A DNA stretch of 38,444 bases from Archaeoglobales archaeon (GCA_029984855.1 JARQZL010000125.1:1-38444); one strand, 5' to 3'. Shown: positions 1 to 8,108, numbered from the stretch's first letter. Notes: a model not told the origin generated them from the sequence alone. Numbers and translations: made by a program.

Positions 1-2
1 AA

Positions 3-98
3 GAGCTAAAGGAAGTGATTTCGAGTAGCTTTTACATGCTAACTCTGAAGAAGAGTTTTGTTGAGAAGTGGATTAGAAGGTTTTTGAGTTTTGGTTAA
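3..98 (+). CDS. C-terminal fragment of an unidentified protein (cut by window edge)
   Basis: An open frame runs from the window edge to a TAA at 96-98 and encodes the last 31 residues of a protein that begins outside the window. The tail is basic and hydrophobic (it contains KKSFVEKWIRRFLSFG). I do not recognise the family. A transposase or other mobile-element protein is possible but nothing visible proves it. It converges on radC, which ends at 250 on the other strand. Confidence 0.4.
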   Translation, partial: ELKEVISSSFYMLTLKKSFVEKWIRRFLSFG

Positions 99-158
99 AG
101 AAGTTATGTCAGATACTATAAATTATAGAAGTGTGGTGAAAGTGCAATTTTGTTCTTC

Positions 159-185
159 GAGGGGAGCATGCGATGCTCCAACCTC
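159..185. terminator. Hairpin between convergent genes
   Basis: The sequence GGAGCAT-GCG-ATGCTCC (163-179) is a perfect 7-bp inverted repeat with a 3-nt loop. It is nearly extended outward by GAGG on the left and CCTC on the right. It lies between the end of the left partial gene and the end of radC, so a shared transcription-end structure is the simplest reading. A subterminal hairpin of an insertion sequence ending here is an alternative. Confidence 0.4.
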
Positions 186-249
186 TTCCGTTATCAGCCC
201 TTAATGCATTTCTTTGACTGACAATAATAAAACAAAATCTCATCCACAA

Positions 250-1197
250 TCATTTCCCAAGCAACCCCTTCTCCAGAAAACTCACATAATCCTCCCTGTT
301 CTTCCCTATTATAACGTGGTCAAGAACTCTCACTCCAATCAAACCGCAGGCCTCAGCTATCCTCTTTGTAACCCTTATATCCTCACCGGAAGGTTCTGCT
401 TCACCACTCGGATGGTTATGTGTAAGAATTATTGACGCTGCCCCTTCTCTCGATGCTTCTCTCACAATTTCCCTGATGTCAACAACGCTTGCCTCAAGAC
501 CTCCCTTACTCACCTCGATATTCTTAATGGGTTTATTACCGCTGTCAAGCAAAATCACGTTAAAGAACTCCTTCTTTGAATCTCTCAGATAGGGTGAGTA
601 GTAATCAAACACGTACTCAACCACATCCTCAACACAGCTTATCCTCTTCTTTTTCTCAGCATTCTCCCTTAGTAATCTTTTTCCAATCTCCAGAGCCGCC
701 TTAATCTGTGCTGCCTTCGCCACTCCAATACCCTCAATCTCACATAATTCGGTAATTGAAGCAGAATCTATTGCCCTCAGACTCCCAAAATGGTTGAGTA
801 ACTTTCTTGCTAAATCCTCTGCACTTATTCCATCGCTACCCGTCCTCAATATTATTGCCAGCAGCTTTGTAGAGCTCAGATTCTCCGCTCCATGTTTTAC
901 CAGCATCTCTCTCGGCCTCTCATCTCTGACCCACTTATTTATCGGCCTGTTTGTTCTCCGTTCTGCCACCTTTTCCCTTACAGCATTCCTTATCCTTTCG
1001 CAGCTCTCTTTATCTCTTAGGCTTAGTTTTTCAATAATTTCATCCTTAAACTTATCAAACAGTTCATTACTGCTCTTCCTAACAAAAAAGACCTTACCTT
1101 TCCTACTGCACACCGGATACGCCTTTACTGTCGCAAGAAACTCTATTATCTCCTCTTCGCTTTCCAAGGGACGGGCATCCATGGTATATGCATCCAT
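250..1197 (-). CDS. radC: RadC-family JAMM protein with an added N-terminal domain
   Basis: RadC (JAB1/MPN metal-binding family) was historically linked to DNA repair, but its biochemical role is unsettled. The 315-residue product has a helix-hairpin-helix at about 145-170 (EIEGIGVAKAAQIKAALE). A C-terminal JAMM domain shows the metal motif H260-N-H262-PSG with S270 and D273. Usual RadC proteins are about 220-230 residues. This one carries about 85-90 extra N-terminal residues (KGKVFFVRKSSNELF and a charged helical part) that I cannot assign. The ATG at 1197 lies 28 nt from a TATA-like AAAATATTTA at 1221-1230, which supports this start and means the extra domain is probably translated. It lies downstream of trpS on the same strand but seems to have its own promoter. 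Confidence 0.9.
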   Translation of the reverse strand: MDAYTMDARPLESEEEIIEFLATVKAYPVCSRKGKVFFVRKSSNELFDKFKDEIIEKLSLRDKESCERIRNAVREKVAERRTNRPINKWVRDERPREMLVKHGAENLSSTKLLAIILRTGSDGISAEDLARKLLNHFGSLRAIDSASITELCEIEGIGVAKAAQIKAALEIGKRLLRENAEKKKRISCVEDVVEYVFDYYSPYLRDSKKEFFNVILLDSGNKPIKNIEVSKGGLEASVVDIREIVREASREGAASIILTHNHPSGEAEPSGEDIRVTKRIAEACGLIGVRVLDHVIIGKNREDYVSFLEKGLLGK

Positions 1198-1220
1198 GCC
1201 ATATCATGCTGTAAATGCCA

Positions 1221-1253
1221 TAAATATTTTTCAGATTGTTTTATTGCAATCTG
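1221..1253 (-). promoter_or_regulatory. radC promoter with upstream inverted repeat
   Basis: A TATA-like AAAATATTTA (minus strand, 1221-1230) lies about 28 nt before the radC ATG, consistent with a leaderless transcript. Immediately upstream is a perfect 7-bp inverted repeat, CAGATTG (1232-1238) and CAATCTG (1247-1253), with an 8-nt spacer. It abuts the BRE/TATA region, so it could be an operator. It could equally belong to the end of the trpS transcript, 45 nt after the trpS stop. Confidence 0.4.
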
Positions 1254-1298
1254 CCTGAATATACATGGAACGAATTCACAATTTCATCAACTGTTAAC

Positions 1299-2591
1299 TT
1301 ATTTCATTGCAATCTCATATTCGTCAAGTTCCACTGTTTGCATGTTCTCCTTGAGTTCTTTCAGGAATTTACCAGCGAGCTCAGCAGCCCTCTTCTTGCA
1401 GTGCCCGCATAGAAGTTTTCCACCCCTGCACTCATCTCGCAGCTCTTCAAGCTCTCTATCATCCAGAAGCAGGTGGATTGTATACAGTTCGAAGACAGAG
1501 CACTTCTCCGGCTCACCACCAAGCCTGCGCTGTTCTTCAGCACTGCCCCTTCCGCCAGTTATTGCTTTCCTAATCTTCTTTCCCGCAACCTCTGGTTCAT
1601 CAAGAAGGGAGATGTAACTTTCCGGCCTGCTGCTCGACATTTTTCCCCCCGTCAGGCCGGTTGTAAAGCGGTGGTATGTTGAAGAGGGCGGAATGAAAGC
1701 ATAACCTCCAACCTCAAGTTCTATCTGCCTCACTTCATTCTCTATATCCTTTCTATCACCAAAAACATCTATGTGCTCTTCATAAACATTCTTCTCGAAT
1801 TTGAGCTTTCGAAGCTCTCTTAGATATTCACTGTTCTTCCTGCTTCTTATCCTCATTCCACCCTCTATTGGTTCAAAAGCAAATACGCTGATACGAGCTG
1901 CCAGATCTCTCGTCAGCCTTATGTGCGGATCCTGATCAGCCCCAACTGGAATCACAACAGGCTTTGGCCCTCCAAACTCTCTGAGCTGGGGATGGAGGAT
2001 GTCTGCAGCCTGAATAGAAGTTGTGAACATTTTTGCCAGCTGGGTCTCTGAAGTGAATCCGTATATGGCCTTCAGCTCGCTCCAGTTGACTTCCGTCGCC
2101 AGTTCGAACGCCAAATCCTTTACTGCATTGCTTGCAGACTGAAAGTAGATTATTGCATTCTCTGGTTTCAGGCCAAGGGCTGCAATACTCCTTACATACA
2201 TCAACCCGATCTCCTTCGTTTTTTCCCATGGTAGCCCTCTGACTGCATGTGCCTCCATGTCTGCAATCGCAACGAATGCCATTCCCCCCATCTGCTGGTG
2301 CCACACGATTTCATCCATCGTCATCTTGTGGCCGAAGTGAGGCATTCCGGAGGGCATGAAGCCGGACATCACAGCCCAGGGGCTCTTATTTACAATTGCA
2401 TTAATTATCCTGCCATAATCACGATGACCGAAGATGATGCCTCTTCGCATGAGATGGTTTGGCTCAGGAACTTTATCAAGCAACTCCGCAAAGGATTGCA
2501 TCCCGAACTCTTTGATGAGCCTTTCATAGTCAATGATACCTTCGACCTCCCAAGGGGTGACCTTCATGCTTCCGGTTTCTTGATCTTCCAT
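1299..2591 (-). CDS. trpS: Tryptophanyl-tRNA synthetase
   Basis: This cytoplasmic class I aminoacyl-tRNA synthetase charges tRNA-Trp with tryptophan using ATP. The 430-residue product has the archaeal/eukaryotic-type signature motifs HFGH (85-88, in SGMPHFGHKM) and KMSSS (317-321). AIDMEAHA and VGADQDPHIRL are also typical of this enzyme. A second possible start at residue 9 (MKVTPWEVEG) cannot be excluded. The ATG at 2591 has an AT-rich AAATATTAAAT upstream and is kept. The C-terminal region (LCGHCKKRAAELAGKFLKEL) is the usual helical tail. Confidence 0.96.
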   Translation of the reverse strand: MEDQETGSMKVTPWEVEGIIDYERLIKEFGMQSFAELLDKVPEPNHLMRRGIIFGHRDYGRIINAIVNKSPWAVMSGFMPSGMPHFGHKMTMDEIVWHQQMGGMAFVAIADMEAHAVRGLPWEKTKEIGLMYVRSIAALGLKPENAIIYFQSASNAVKDLAFELATEVNWSELKAIYGFTSETQLAKMFTTSIQAADILHPQLREFGGPKPVVIPVGADQDPHIRLTRDLAARISVFAFEPIEGGMRIRSRKNSEYLRELRKLKFEKNVYEEHIDVFGDRKDIENEVRQIELEVGGYAFIPPSSTYHRFTTGLTGGKMSSSRPESYISLLDEPEVAGKKIRKAITGGRGSAEEQRRLGGEPEKCSVFELYTIHLLLDDRELEELRDECRGGKLLCGHCKKRAAELAGKFLKELKENMQTVELDEYEIAMK

Positions 2592-2647
2592 GACTCCCGC
2601 TTTTACTTGCGATTTAATATTTTTCTGCTTTTAAAGCCATGAATCAA

Positions 2648-3250
2648 TTAAACCTTGCCTGTCAAAGAGGAAAAAAGAGCTTTTATCACATCGTAAATTG
2701 AGAAAGGCTTTGACTTCTCCTTCTGTGGTGTTGCCTTCACACCAACTTCCTTCTTCAGTTCTGCAAACTTATATATGACCTTGCCGTGGCATGCAACACA
2801 TATATCATTGAGAATCTCGCCATGAATTTCGTGGATTCCGCCCTTGTGGCAGTAGTAGCAGTTTGCAGACTCAGGTTTGGTCACAACGCCCTCTCCATGG
2901 CATGCTGAACAATTGATGTTTGTATGGGGGATGTGAACTGCTATAGCATCAAGGTTATTGCTGCTGTATCCAGCACCAATATGGCATTTGATGCAGGGAT
3001 TGAGGCCATGGAGCTTTGAGAGCTTTTCCATGTTGATATGAGTGCCACTCCATATGTCAACGCTGTGACACCTGCAGTGGGACAGTTTGGATATCTGTTC
3101 CTGCTTGCTTAGAAGCAAATCGTGACAGGGGAAGCATATCTCACCGTAACCTGGAGGGTGCTGACTGCCCTTGAGGACTGCTGCAGCACACCCTACTGAT
3201 GATGTCAAGATTGCCAAGGTCAAGGCAAGCTGAATATACCTTCTCGGCAT
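2648..3250 (-). CDS. Small secreted multiheme c-type cytochrome
   Basis: The protein probably carries electrons outside the membrane. From the chosen start it has 200 residues: a hydrophobic signal segment at about 5-25, then covalent heme sites CFPCH (39-43), CIKCH (86-90), CSACH (114-118), CYYCH (131-135) and CVACH (151-155). An aberrant C-R-C-H at 59-62 has one residue fewer than the canonical motif. About 45 residues without heme motifs follow, ending in a short hydrophobic helix. A longer frame begins at 3307, but a TATA box (ATTTATACTC, minus strand, 3270-3279) lies inside that extension 25 nt before the ATG at 3250, so the shorter start is preferred. No specific family (c7, NrfH and so on) could be assigned. 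It lies near a second multiheme cytochrome at 4878-5660. Confidence 0.85.
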   Translation of the reverse strand: MPRRYIQLALTLAILTSSVGCAAAVLKGSQHPPGYGEICFPCHDLLLSKQEQISKLSHCRCHSVDIWSGTHINMEKLSKLHGLNPCIKCHIGAGYSSNNLDAIAVHIPHTNINCSACHGEGVVTKPESANCYYCHKGGIHEIHGEILNDICVACHGKVIYKFAELKKEVGVKATPQKEKSKPFSIYDVIKALFSSLTGKV

Positions 3251-3269
3251 TAAATACAATTTCAAAAAA

Positions 3270-3279
3270 GAGTATAAAT
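3270..3279 (-). promoter_or_regulatory. TATA box deciding the cytochrome start
   Basis: ATTTATACTC on the minus strand is centred 25 nt upstream of the ATG at 3250. This fits a leaderless archaeal transcript and rules against the longer reading frame from 3307. Confidence 0.6.
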
Positions 3280-3439
3280 CAGTTTTTGTTTTTTGATCAA
3301 AAAGCAAAGAAACTGGAAGCCTGTGTTGTTGATTGTTGATGCCAGCAATTGCTCAAGAGGGAAATGTAAAAAACTTCTCTTCTCAGGAATCTTTAGTGCT
3401 ATGCACTTAACCAAATCTCAGTTTGGTTCCCTAAATGAT

Positions 3440-3464
3440 ACCAAAATTTAAATATTTTGGTTCC
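3440..3464 (+). promoter_or_regulatory. TATA region inside a perfect palindrome (possible operator)
   Basis: ACCAAAAT (3440-3447) and ATTTTGGT (3454-3461) are perfect 8-bp arms around TTAAAT, and the whole element contains the likely TATA sequence AATTTAAATATT. The start ATG chosen for the downstream ATPase (3477) is about 26 nt further on. A direct repeat TTTGGTTCC also occurs at 3422-3430 and 3456-3464. The arrangement suggests repression by a dimeric protein that covers the TATA box. Confidence 0.45.
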
Positions 3465-3476
3465 TCATATGATCCC

Positions 3477-4784
3477 ATGAAGGGGGAGATTCTTAAGAGG
3501 GTAATAGTTGAGTTCCACGAATCCGAACTGCCAGAGTTAATCGAAAGGAAGATAGTCGATGTTGATTTTTTAGAGACGGGGAAGATAATCAGTATCGTTG
3601 GTCCGAGAAGGTGCGGGAAAACGTATTATCTCTACTACCTCATGAAGAGGTTGATCCGACAAGGTGTCGATAAAACGAGGTTGTTATACGTGAATTTCGA
3701 AGACGAGAGGATTTTACCTTTTAGCGTGAAGGAGTTCGACTTAATCCTCGAAGCTTATTTTGAACTCTACCCAGAGAACAAAGGAAAGGAAGTATACGCA
3801 TTTTTTGACGAAATCCAGAACGTGGTAGGATGGGAGGTAGCCATAAGAAGGCTGTACGACAGAGAAAAAATGAGAATATTCGTCACTGGTTCAAGTTCAA
3901 AGTTGCTGAGCAAGGAGATCGCAACTGCTCTGAGAGGAAGAACGATAAGCTACGAACTGCAACCGTTCTCGTTTCTCGAAATCTTAACGACAAAAGGCGT
4001 TAAAGTTACGCCAGATCTACCGTATTCGAGCAGAAGATTCTACGTTAAGAAAATTCTTGATGAGTACATGAAGCCTGGTGGCTTTCCGGAAGTTGTACTC
4101 GAAGATAATGAGAATACTAAGATAAGGGTACTTCAGGAATACCTCAACACGATTTTTTTCAGAGATTTGGTGGAAAGGTATTCGGTAAGAAACACCATCC
4201 TGCTGAAAGAACTCATCAGATTTCTTATATCAAATATTTCGAGATATTTCAGCATATCCAGATTCTACAAACTGGCCAAGCAGAACTTCAGAGTTACCAA
4301 AAGGACAATTCTCAACTACTGCTCATACCTCGAAGACGTAAGGCTAATACTCTTCGTTAAAAAGTTTGGAGGTCTTAAAGAGCAGATTGTCAATCCCAGA
4401 AAGGTATACAGCATAGATGTCGGTTTCAAAACTGCAAGCGGATTCTACACATCCGAAGACCTTGGAAGGATTGCGGAAAATCTGGTTTTCCTCAAGCTGA
4501 GGGAGAGGTGGCTTAGAGATCCACTTACAGAAATATACTACTGGAAGCAAAAACACGAAGTTGATTTTATTGTTAAGAGAGGTAGAGCCGTTGAAGAAAT
4601 CATTCAGGTGTGCTGGGATGCTGAGGAAGCTAAGAAAAGAGAAATCAGGGGTCTGTTAGAAGCTTCAAGGTTTTTCGGAATTAAAAGAAGTGTCATTGTG
4701 ACAGGAGATTTTGAAGGGGAAGAAGAAGTAGAAGGCGTAAAAATTGAGTACATACCTCTCTGGAAGTTTTTGGCTTTAATTTAG
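3477..4784 (+). CDS. AAA+ ATPase with C-terminal DUF4143 domain
   Basis: This is one of the abundant archaeal ATPases of unknown role, often found in accessory regions. Counting from the ATG at 3477 (435 residues), the Walker A motif is GPRRCGKT at 42-49 and Walker B is YAFFDEIQ at 107-114. A sensor region TGSSSKLLSKEIATALRGR follows. The C-terminal half has the DUF4143 pattern, ending with YYWKQKHEVDFIVKRG, which resembles a PD-(D/E)XK nuclease-fold core. A longer frame starts at 3435, but the TATA-like sequence at about 3446-3457 lies within it, so the ATG at 3477 is preferred. It stands alone between two cytochrome genes transcribed on the opposite strand. Membership of the family is clear; the substrate and role are not. 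Confidence 0.85.
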   Translation: MKGEILKRVIVEFHESELPELIERKIVDVDFLETGKIISIVGPRRCGKTYYLYYLMKRLIRQGVDKTRLLYVNFEDERILPFSVKEFDLILEAYFELYPENKGKEVYAFFDEIQNVVGWEVAIRRLYDREKMRIFVTGSSSKLLSKEIATALRGRTISYELQPFSFLEILTTKGVKVTPDLPYSSRRFYVKKILDEYMKPGGFPEVVLEDNENTKIRVLQEYLNTIFFRDLVERYSVRNTILLKELIRFLISNISRYFSISRFYKLAKQNFRVTKRTILNYCSYLEDVRLILFVKKFGGLKEQIVNPRKVYSIDVGFKTASGFYTSEDLGRIAENLVFLKLRERWLRDPLTEIYYWKQKHEVDFIVKRGRAVEEIIQVCWDAEEAKKREIRGLLEASRFFGIKRSVIVTGDFEGEEEVEGVKIEYIPLWKFLALI

Positions 4785-4877
4785 GATAATGGTTTTTGAA
4801 TTTGTTGATCTTATGGCATTACAAGCCTCGTTTGCCGCAAATATTTTTCCACTTTACTTTTAAAAAATTAAAGAAAA

Positions 4878-5660
4878 TTACTGATAGTTCACGCCGGGAA
4901 CGCTGCCTGGCCAGTTGTTCGCATTATAGGTTGTACTTCCGTTTCCAGTAGTGTTACCCCAAGAGTACGCTGTAGCAGTACCGTTGTATGCCCAGTCAGT
5001 GACAGTCCAGTTGTGCGGGCCGTTTACAGTCGTAACCGGGTTGCCAAGACTGAGGTTGAACTCCAAGCTTCTCGCATGCTGCCATCTGATCTTCACTGCA
5101 ACATGGGTGTGACATGCAATACATGCCTCATTAGAATCCTGCAGTGTACCGTTCTGTATTGCTCTTGCAACGAACGCGTTGTGTGCTTCATACTTTCCGT
5201 TGTATGTTGCGTTTGAGTAGTCGTATGGCGAGCTAACGCCAAATCCACTTATATTGAAGCCTCCCGCATAGTATCCTGCATAGTTTGTTGCTGCAGCAGA
5301 GTTGTTCTGGTGGCACATCATACACGCAACAACGCTTGCTGCATGTGCCTGTTGACCCGGTGTGTAGCTGGTGTAGCTGCCATTCACGCTTGCATAGGTT
5401 ATGCTTCCGTTACCCCTGTGACACGCTTCACAGTCATGTCTGTCTGCAGTATTGGGATCTCCCCAGTGTATGTGGAAGTTGCTCTGGCTCAGTTCTTCAA
5501 AGACATCAGCATGACATTTCTCGCACGGCACGTTGTTACCAGTTCCGCTGAGATTGTACCAGTAGTGCTGTCCTGCGAACATTGAGACTGTCGAGGGTAA
5601 AACTAATATGCCCGTAGCAGCCAATGTTACCGCTATCAGTATCAGCTTTCCACCGTTCAT
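4878..5660 (-). CDS. Secreted tetraheme cytochrome, candidate extracellular nanowire subunit
   Basis: The 260-residue protein begins with a classic signal segment (KLILIAVTLAATGILVLP). It has exactly four heme sites: CEKCH (46-50), CEACH (77-81), CMMCH (113-117) and CIACH (180-184). Nine other histidines (32, 63, 65, 75, 106, 160, 186, 195, 216) could supply distal ligands. There are 11 N-glycosylation sequons (N36, 84, 93, 136, 150, 170, 202, 217, 226, 236, 240) and a Tyr/Asn/Thr/Gly-rich tail with no membrane anchor. Polymerising tetraheme cytochromes of this size form extracellular cytochrome nanowires in Archaeoglobus veneficus. Heme count, size, export signal and glycosylation potential all fit that model, but identity with that family is inference. 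A strong TATA box and a GGGGTGA Shine-Dalgarno suggest high expression. Confidence 0.75.
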   Translation of the reverse strand: MNGGKLILIAVTLAATGILVLPSTVSMFAGQHYWYNLSGTGNNVPCEKCHADVFEELSQSNFHIHWGDPNTADRHDCEACHRGNGSITYASVNGSYTSYTPGQQAHAASVVACMMCHQNNSAAATNYAGYYAGGFNISGFGVSSPYDYSNATYNGKYEAHNAFVARAIQNGTLQDSNEACIACHTHVAVKIRWQHARSLEFNLSLGNPVTTVNGPHNWTVTDWAYNGTATAYSWGNTTGNGSTTYNANNWPGSVPGVNYQ

Positions 5661-5666
5661 TTTTAT

Positions 5667-5703
5667 TCACCCCAGTTAAAAGTGTCTTGAGGACAATATT
5701 TAA
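5667..5703 (-). promoter_or_regulatory. Strong promoter and Shine-Dalgarno of the tetraheme cytochrome
   Basis: On the minus strand, TTAAATATT (5695-5703) is a good TATA box about 40 nt before the ATG. GGGGTGA (5667-5673) sits six bases before the start codon and matches the 16S anti-Shine-Dalgarno. Most neighbouring genes look leaderless, so a short leader with a strong ribosome site stands out here. Confidence 0.55.
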
Positions 5704-5836
5704 GCTTTTTGAAAAAAAGTTGATGATAAGACTATTGTAATTATAACCACTTTGATAGCGGCTCGTTTCATTTTAAAGCTATTTTCAAAGCAGAAGTTGA
5801 AACAGTTTTGATTAGTATGAATAAATTCTTTTGGCT

Positions 5837-6835
5837 TTAAAAAATTGCAAAGTCGGAAAGTCTTTTCTGGCCGGCCATATATGGAGTAGCTTTTTTAACG
5901 CTGAACCCCATCCTCTTCAGATCTGCAAGGCTGTAACCCTTCTCAATTAGTTTTGCAGCCCTTGGACCTATTCCAGGAATGTCTATCGGCCTTGCTATTC
6001 CAAATTTTTCCGCAAGCAGAACCTTTGGATCGTCTTTAAGCATTCCGTCTTCAAGAACGTCACGTATGCGCCTTGCGTCGAACCCGTAAAGCCTTATGAG
6101 TGCATCGATGCTGTAAAGCCTTGCTGCCCTTTTTCTGCTCTCACTTCTGCAATTCTCCATGGGTGTGTTCTTCAAGGGCGTAAAGGGCGATATGTAGAAC
6201 CTTGAGATGCCGTATTCCTCATACTGCCTTTTCATGCATGCTATGATATCAGCATCGCTCTCTCCAAGCCCCGCTATAACCTGTGTGGTGTGGCTTTTAG
6301 AGTTACCATATCTCCTTACTTCTTCAGAAATCCATCGCTCTCTCCTCAGAATATCATATCTGCTCTTCACACTTACCACTTCGTTAAGCATCGATGGTTT
6401 GGCCACCTCAATATTTATGCTAACCCTGTTTGCAATTTCAATTGCCTGCCTTATCTGCTCTTTGTTTGCCCCTGGAACTATTTTAAGGTGGACGTAACCC
6501 TTAAATTCTTTCCTTATGAGCTGTCCCGTCTCGATTATATCCTCCATCACTTTTTCTGGATCTGAGTGCATTCCTGAACTCACAAATGCACCATCCACAA
6601 GCCCACGCCTTCTAAGGTTTAGAAAGGCTCTGGCAAACTCTTCAGGTGTTACTGATATTCCTTTTCTCCACGGGTTGGGGCAGTATGCACAATCAAACCT
6701 GCAGTTGCTTGAGAGCAGAGCTTTGAACAGCCTGGCCTTTTTGCTCATGGCGACGTAGATGAGTCCATTGAACTTGCAGTCCCCGCAAACATCGAATCTG
6801 CTCTCTGCTGCAAGCCTTGCTATTCTGGCATTCAC
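5837..6835 (-). CDS. Radical SAM protein with C-terminal helix-hairpin-helix
   Basis: The radical SAM cluster motif is C45-x3-C49-x2-C52 (CRFDCAYC), preceded by a CxxC at 17-20. The C-terminus has a DNA-binding-type helix-hairpin-helix IPGIGPRAAKLIEKG (286-300). The architecture (332 residues) resembles the radical SAM proteins annotated as putative DNA modification/repair, which in bacteria are often next to a uracil-DNA-glycosylase-like gene. No such partner is visible here. The start is GTG at 6835, which lies in a divergent intergenic region shared with thrC. The substrate is unknown. Confidence 0.8.
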   Translation of the reverse strand: MNARIARLAAESRFDVCGDCKFNGLIYVAMSKKARLFKALLSSNCRFDCAYCPNPWRKGISVTPEEFARAFLNLRRRGLVDGAFVSSGMHSDPEKVMEDIIETGQLIRKEFKGYVHLKIVPGANKEQIRQAIEIANRVSINIEVAKPSMLNEVVSVKSRYDILRRERWISEEVRRYGNSKSHTTQVIAGLGESDADIIACMKRQYEEYGISRFYISPFTPLKNTPMENCRSESRKRAARLYSIDALIRLYGFDARRIRDVLEDGMLKDDPKVLLAEKFGIARPIDIPGIGPRAAKLIEKGYSLADLKRMGFSVKKATPYMAGQKRLSDFAIF

Positions 6836-6898
6836 ATAAGCTGGTTGGTGAGAAACTTAATCTCTCTTTTGAGTGGTGCGAAAGTTGAATGCACAAGC

Positions 6899-6906
6899 TT
6901 AAATAT
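6899..6906 (+). promoter_or_regulatory. thrC TATA box deciding the start
   Basis: TTAAATAT is centred about 24 nt upstream of the ATG at 6927. This supports a leaderless mRNA and argues against a TTG start at 6909, which would lie too close to the TATA box. Confidence 0.55.
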
Positions 6907-6926
6907 CTTTGTTACAAGCGGATTCC

Positions 6927-8108
6927 ATGGAATACTACCTTCGATGCATCGAGTGCGGTAAAAAATATGAGAGAGAGGACATATACACATGTGAATGTGG
7001 TGGATTGCTTGAGGTTGCCATAAATTTTGATAGCGTTGAAATTGACTTCAGGCTTGACAGTAACAACTTAAGCGTCTGGAAGTACCGCTGTCTGCTCCCC
7101 ATTAAAACGGAGCCGGTATCACTGAAAGAGGGTGGAACACCTTTATATCATACAAGGCTTGAAGAAGAGCTTGAATGCGGAATTTACGTCAAGCATGAAG
7201 GAGCGAACCCGTCTGGCTCATTCAAGGACAGAGGTATGACTGTTGGAGTTACGAAAGCTATAGAACTTGGAAAAAAAGCTGTTGCCTGTGCATCAACAGG
7301 CAATACCTCAGCATCTATGGCGATGTACGCTGCGAAGGCTGGCTTAAAGGCCTACGTTTTGCTTCCGGCAGGTAAGGTAGCCTTAGGCAAGGTCGCTCAA
7401 GCCTTAATGCACGGTGCGAGGGTTATAGGCATCAGAGGAAACTTCGATGAGGCGCTTGCCCTCGTAAGGCAGATTAGCGAGGAGGAGGGCTTTTATTTGC
7501 TCAACTCCGTCAATCCTTTCAGGCTTGAGGGACAGAAGACGATAGCTTACGAGATAGTGGACGAGATAGGTGTACCTGACAGGGTTGTTCTGCCTGTTGG
7601 CAATGCCGGCAACATTTCTGCAATTTACAAGGGATTCAGAGAGCTGAAGGAGCTCGGTCTGATAGATTCAATTCCAAAGATGACTGGAGTGCAGGCTGAG
7701 GGTGCAAATCCCATTTATCGAGCAGTTAAGTGTGGAAAGGAGGCCATAGATCCAGTCATGAATCCGGAGACTGTTGCAACGGCTATAAGAATAGGCCAGC
7801 CTGTGAATGCGAGAAAGGCACTCAGGGCAATATACGAGTCGAATGGGACAGCGGTTCAGGTAAGCGATGACGAAATCATTCAGGCTCAAAAAGATCTTGC
7901 GAGGGAAGGTATTGGCGTTGAACCTGCCTCGGCAGCATCAGTTGCAGGATTGAGAAAACTCATGGCTGAAGGAGTTATTGAGAGGGATGAAGTTATTGTA
8001 TGTATAACCACCGGCCATCTGCTCAAAGATCCTGAAGCAGTCATAAGGGCATGTGGAAAGCCTGTTGAGGTTGATGCAAGTCTGGAGGCCATTAAAGAGG
8101 TTCTCTAA
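6927..8108 (+). CDS. thrC: Threonine synthase
   Basis: This PLP enzyme converts O-phosphohomoserine to threonine, the last step of threonine synthesis. The 393-residue product starts with a zinc-ribbon-like N-terminus (C7, C10, C22, C24), as in many archaeal and bacterial ThrC proteins. The PLP lysine is K100 in NPSGSFKDRG. Other signatures are CASTGNTSASMAMYAAKAG and the phosphate-binding LPVGNAGN. The end overlaps the 3' end of thiE tail to tail by 17 bases. Confidence 0.95.
   Translation: MEYYLRCIECGKKYEREDIYTCECGGLLEVAINFDSVEIDFRLDSNNLSVWKYRCLLPIKTEPVSLKEGGTPLYHTRLEEELECGIYVKHEGANPSGSFKDRGMTVGVTKAIELGKKAVACASTGNTSASMAMYAAKAGLKAYVLLPAGKVALGKVAQALMHGARVIGIRGNFDEALALVRQISEEEGFYLLNSVNPFRLEGQKTIAYEIVDEIGVPDRVVLPVGNAGNISAIYKGFRELKELGLIDSIPKMTGVQAEGANPIYRAVKCGKEAIDPVMNPETVATAIRIGQPVNARKALRAIYESNGTAVQVSDDEIIQAQKDLAREGIGVEPASAASVAGLRKLMAEGVIERDEVIVCITTGHLLKDPEAVIRACGKPVEVDASLEAIKEVL

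Noticed and set aside
1-98. Left-edge fragment as a transposase with the hairpin at 163-179 as an insertion-sequence end
   Set aside because: Only 31 residues are visible and no transposase motif or repeat partner can be seen; kept as unidentified.
2648-3307. Longer cytochrome start at 3307
   Set aside because: The extra 19 codons contain the TATA box and lie before the signal peptide, so the ATG at 3250 is better.
5285-5585. Cysteine-rich open frames antisense to the tetraheme cytochrome
   Set aside because: They are mirror effects of the CxxCH coding sequence on the other strand, with no ribosome site or family pattern.
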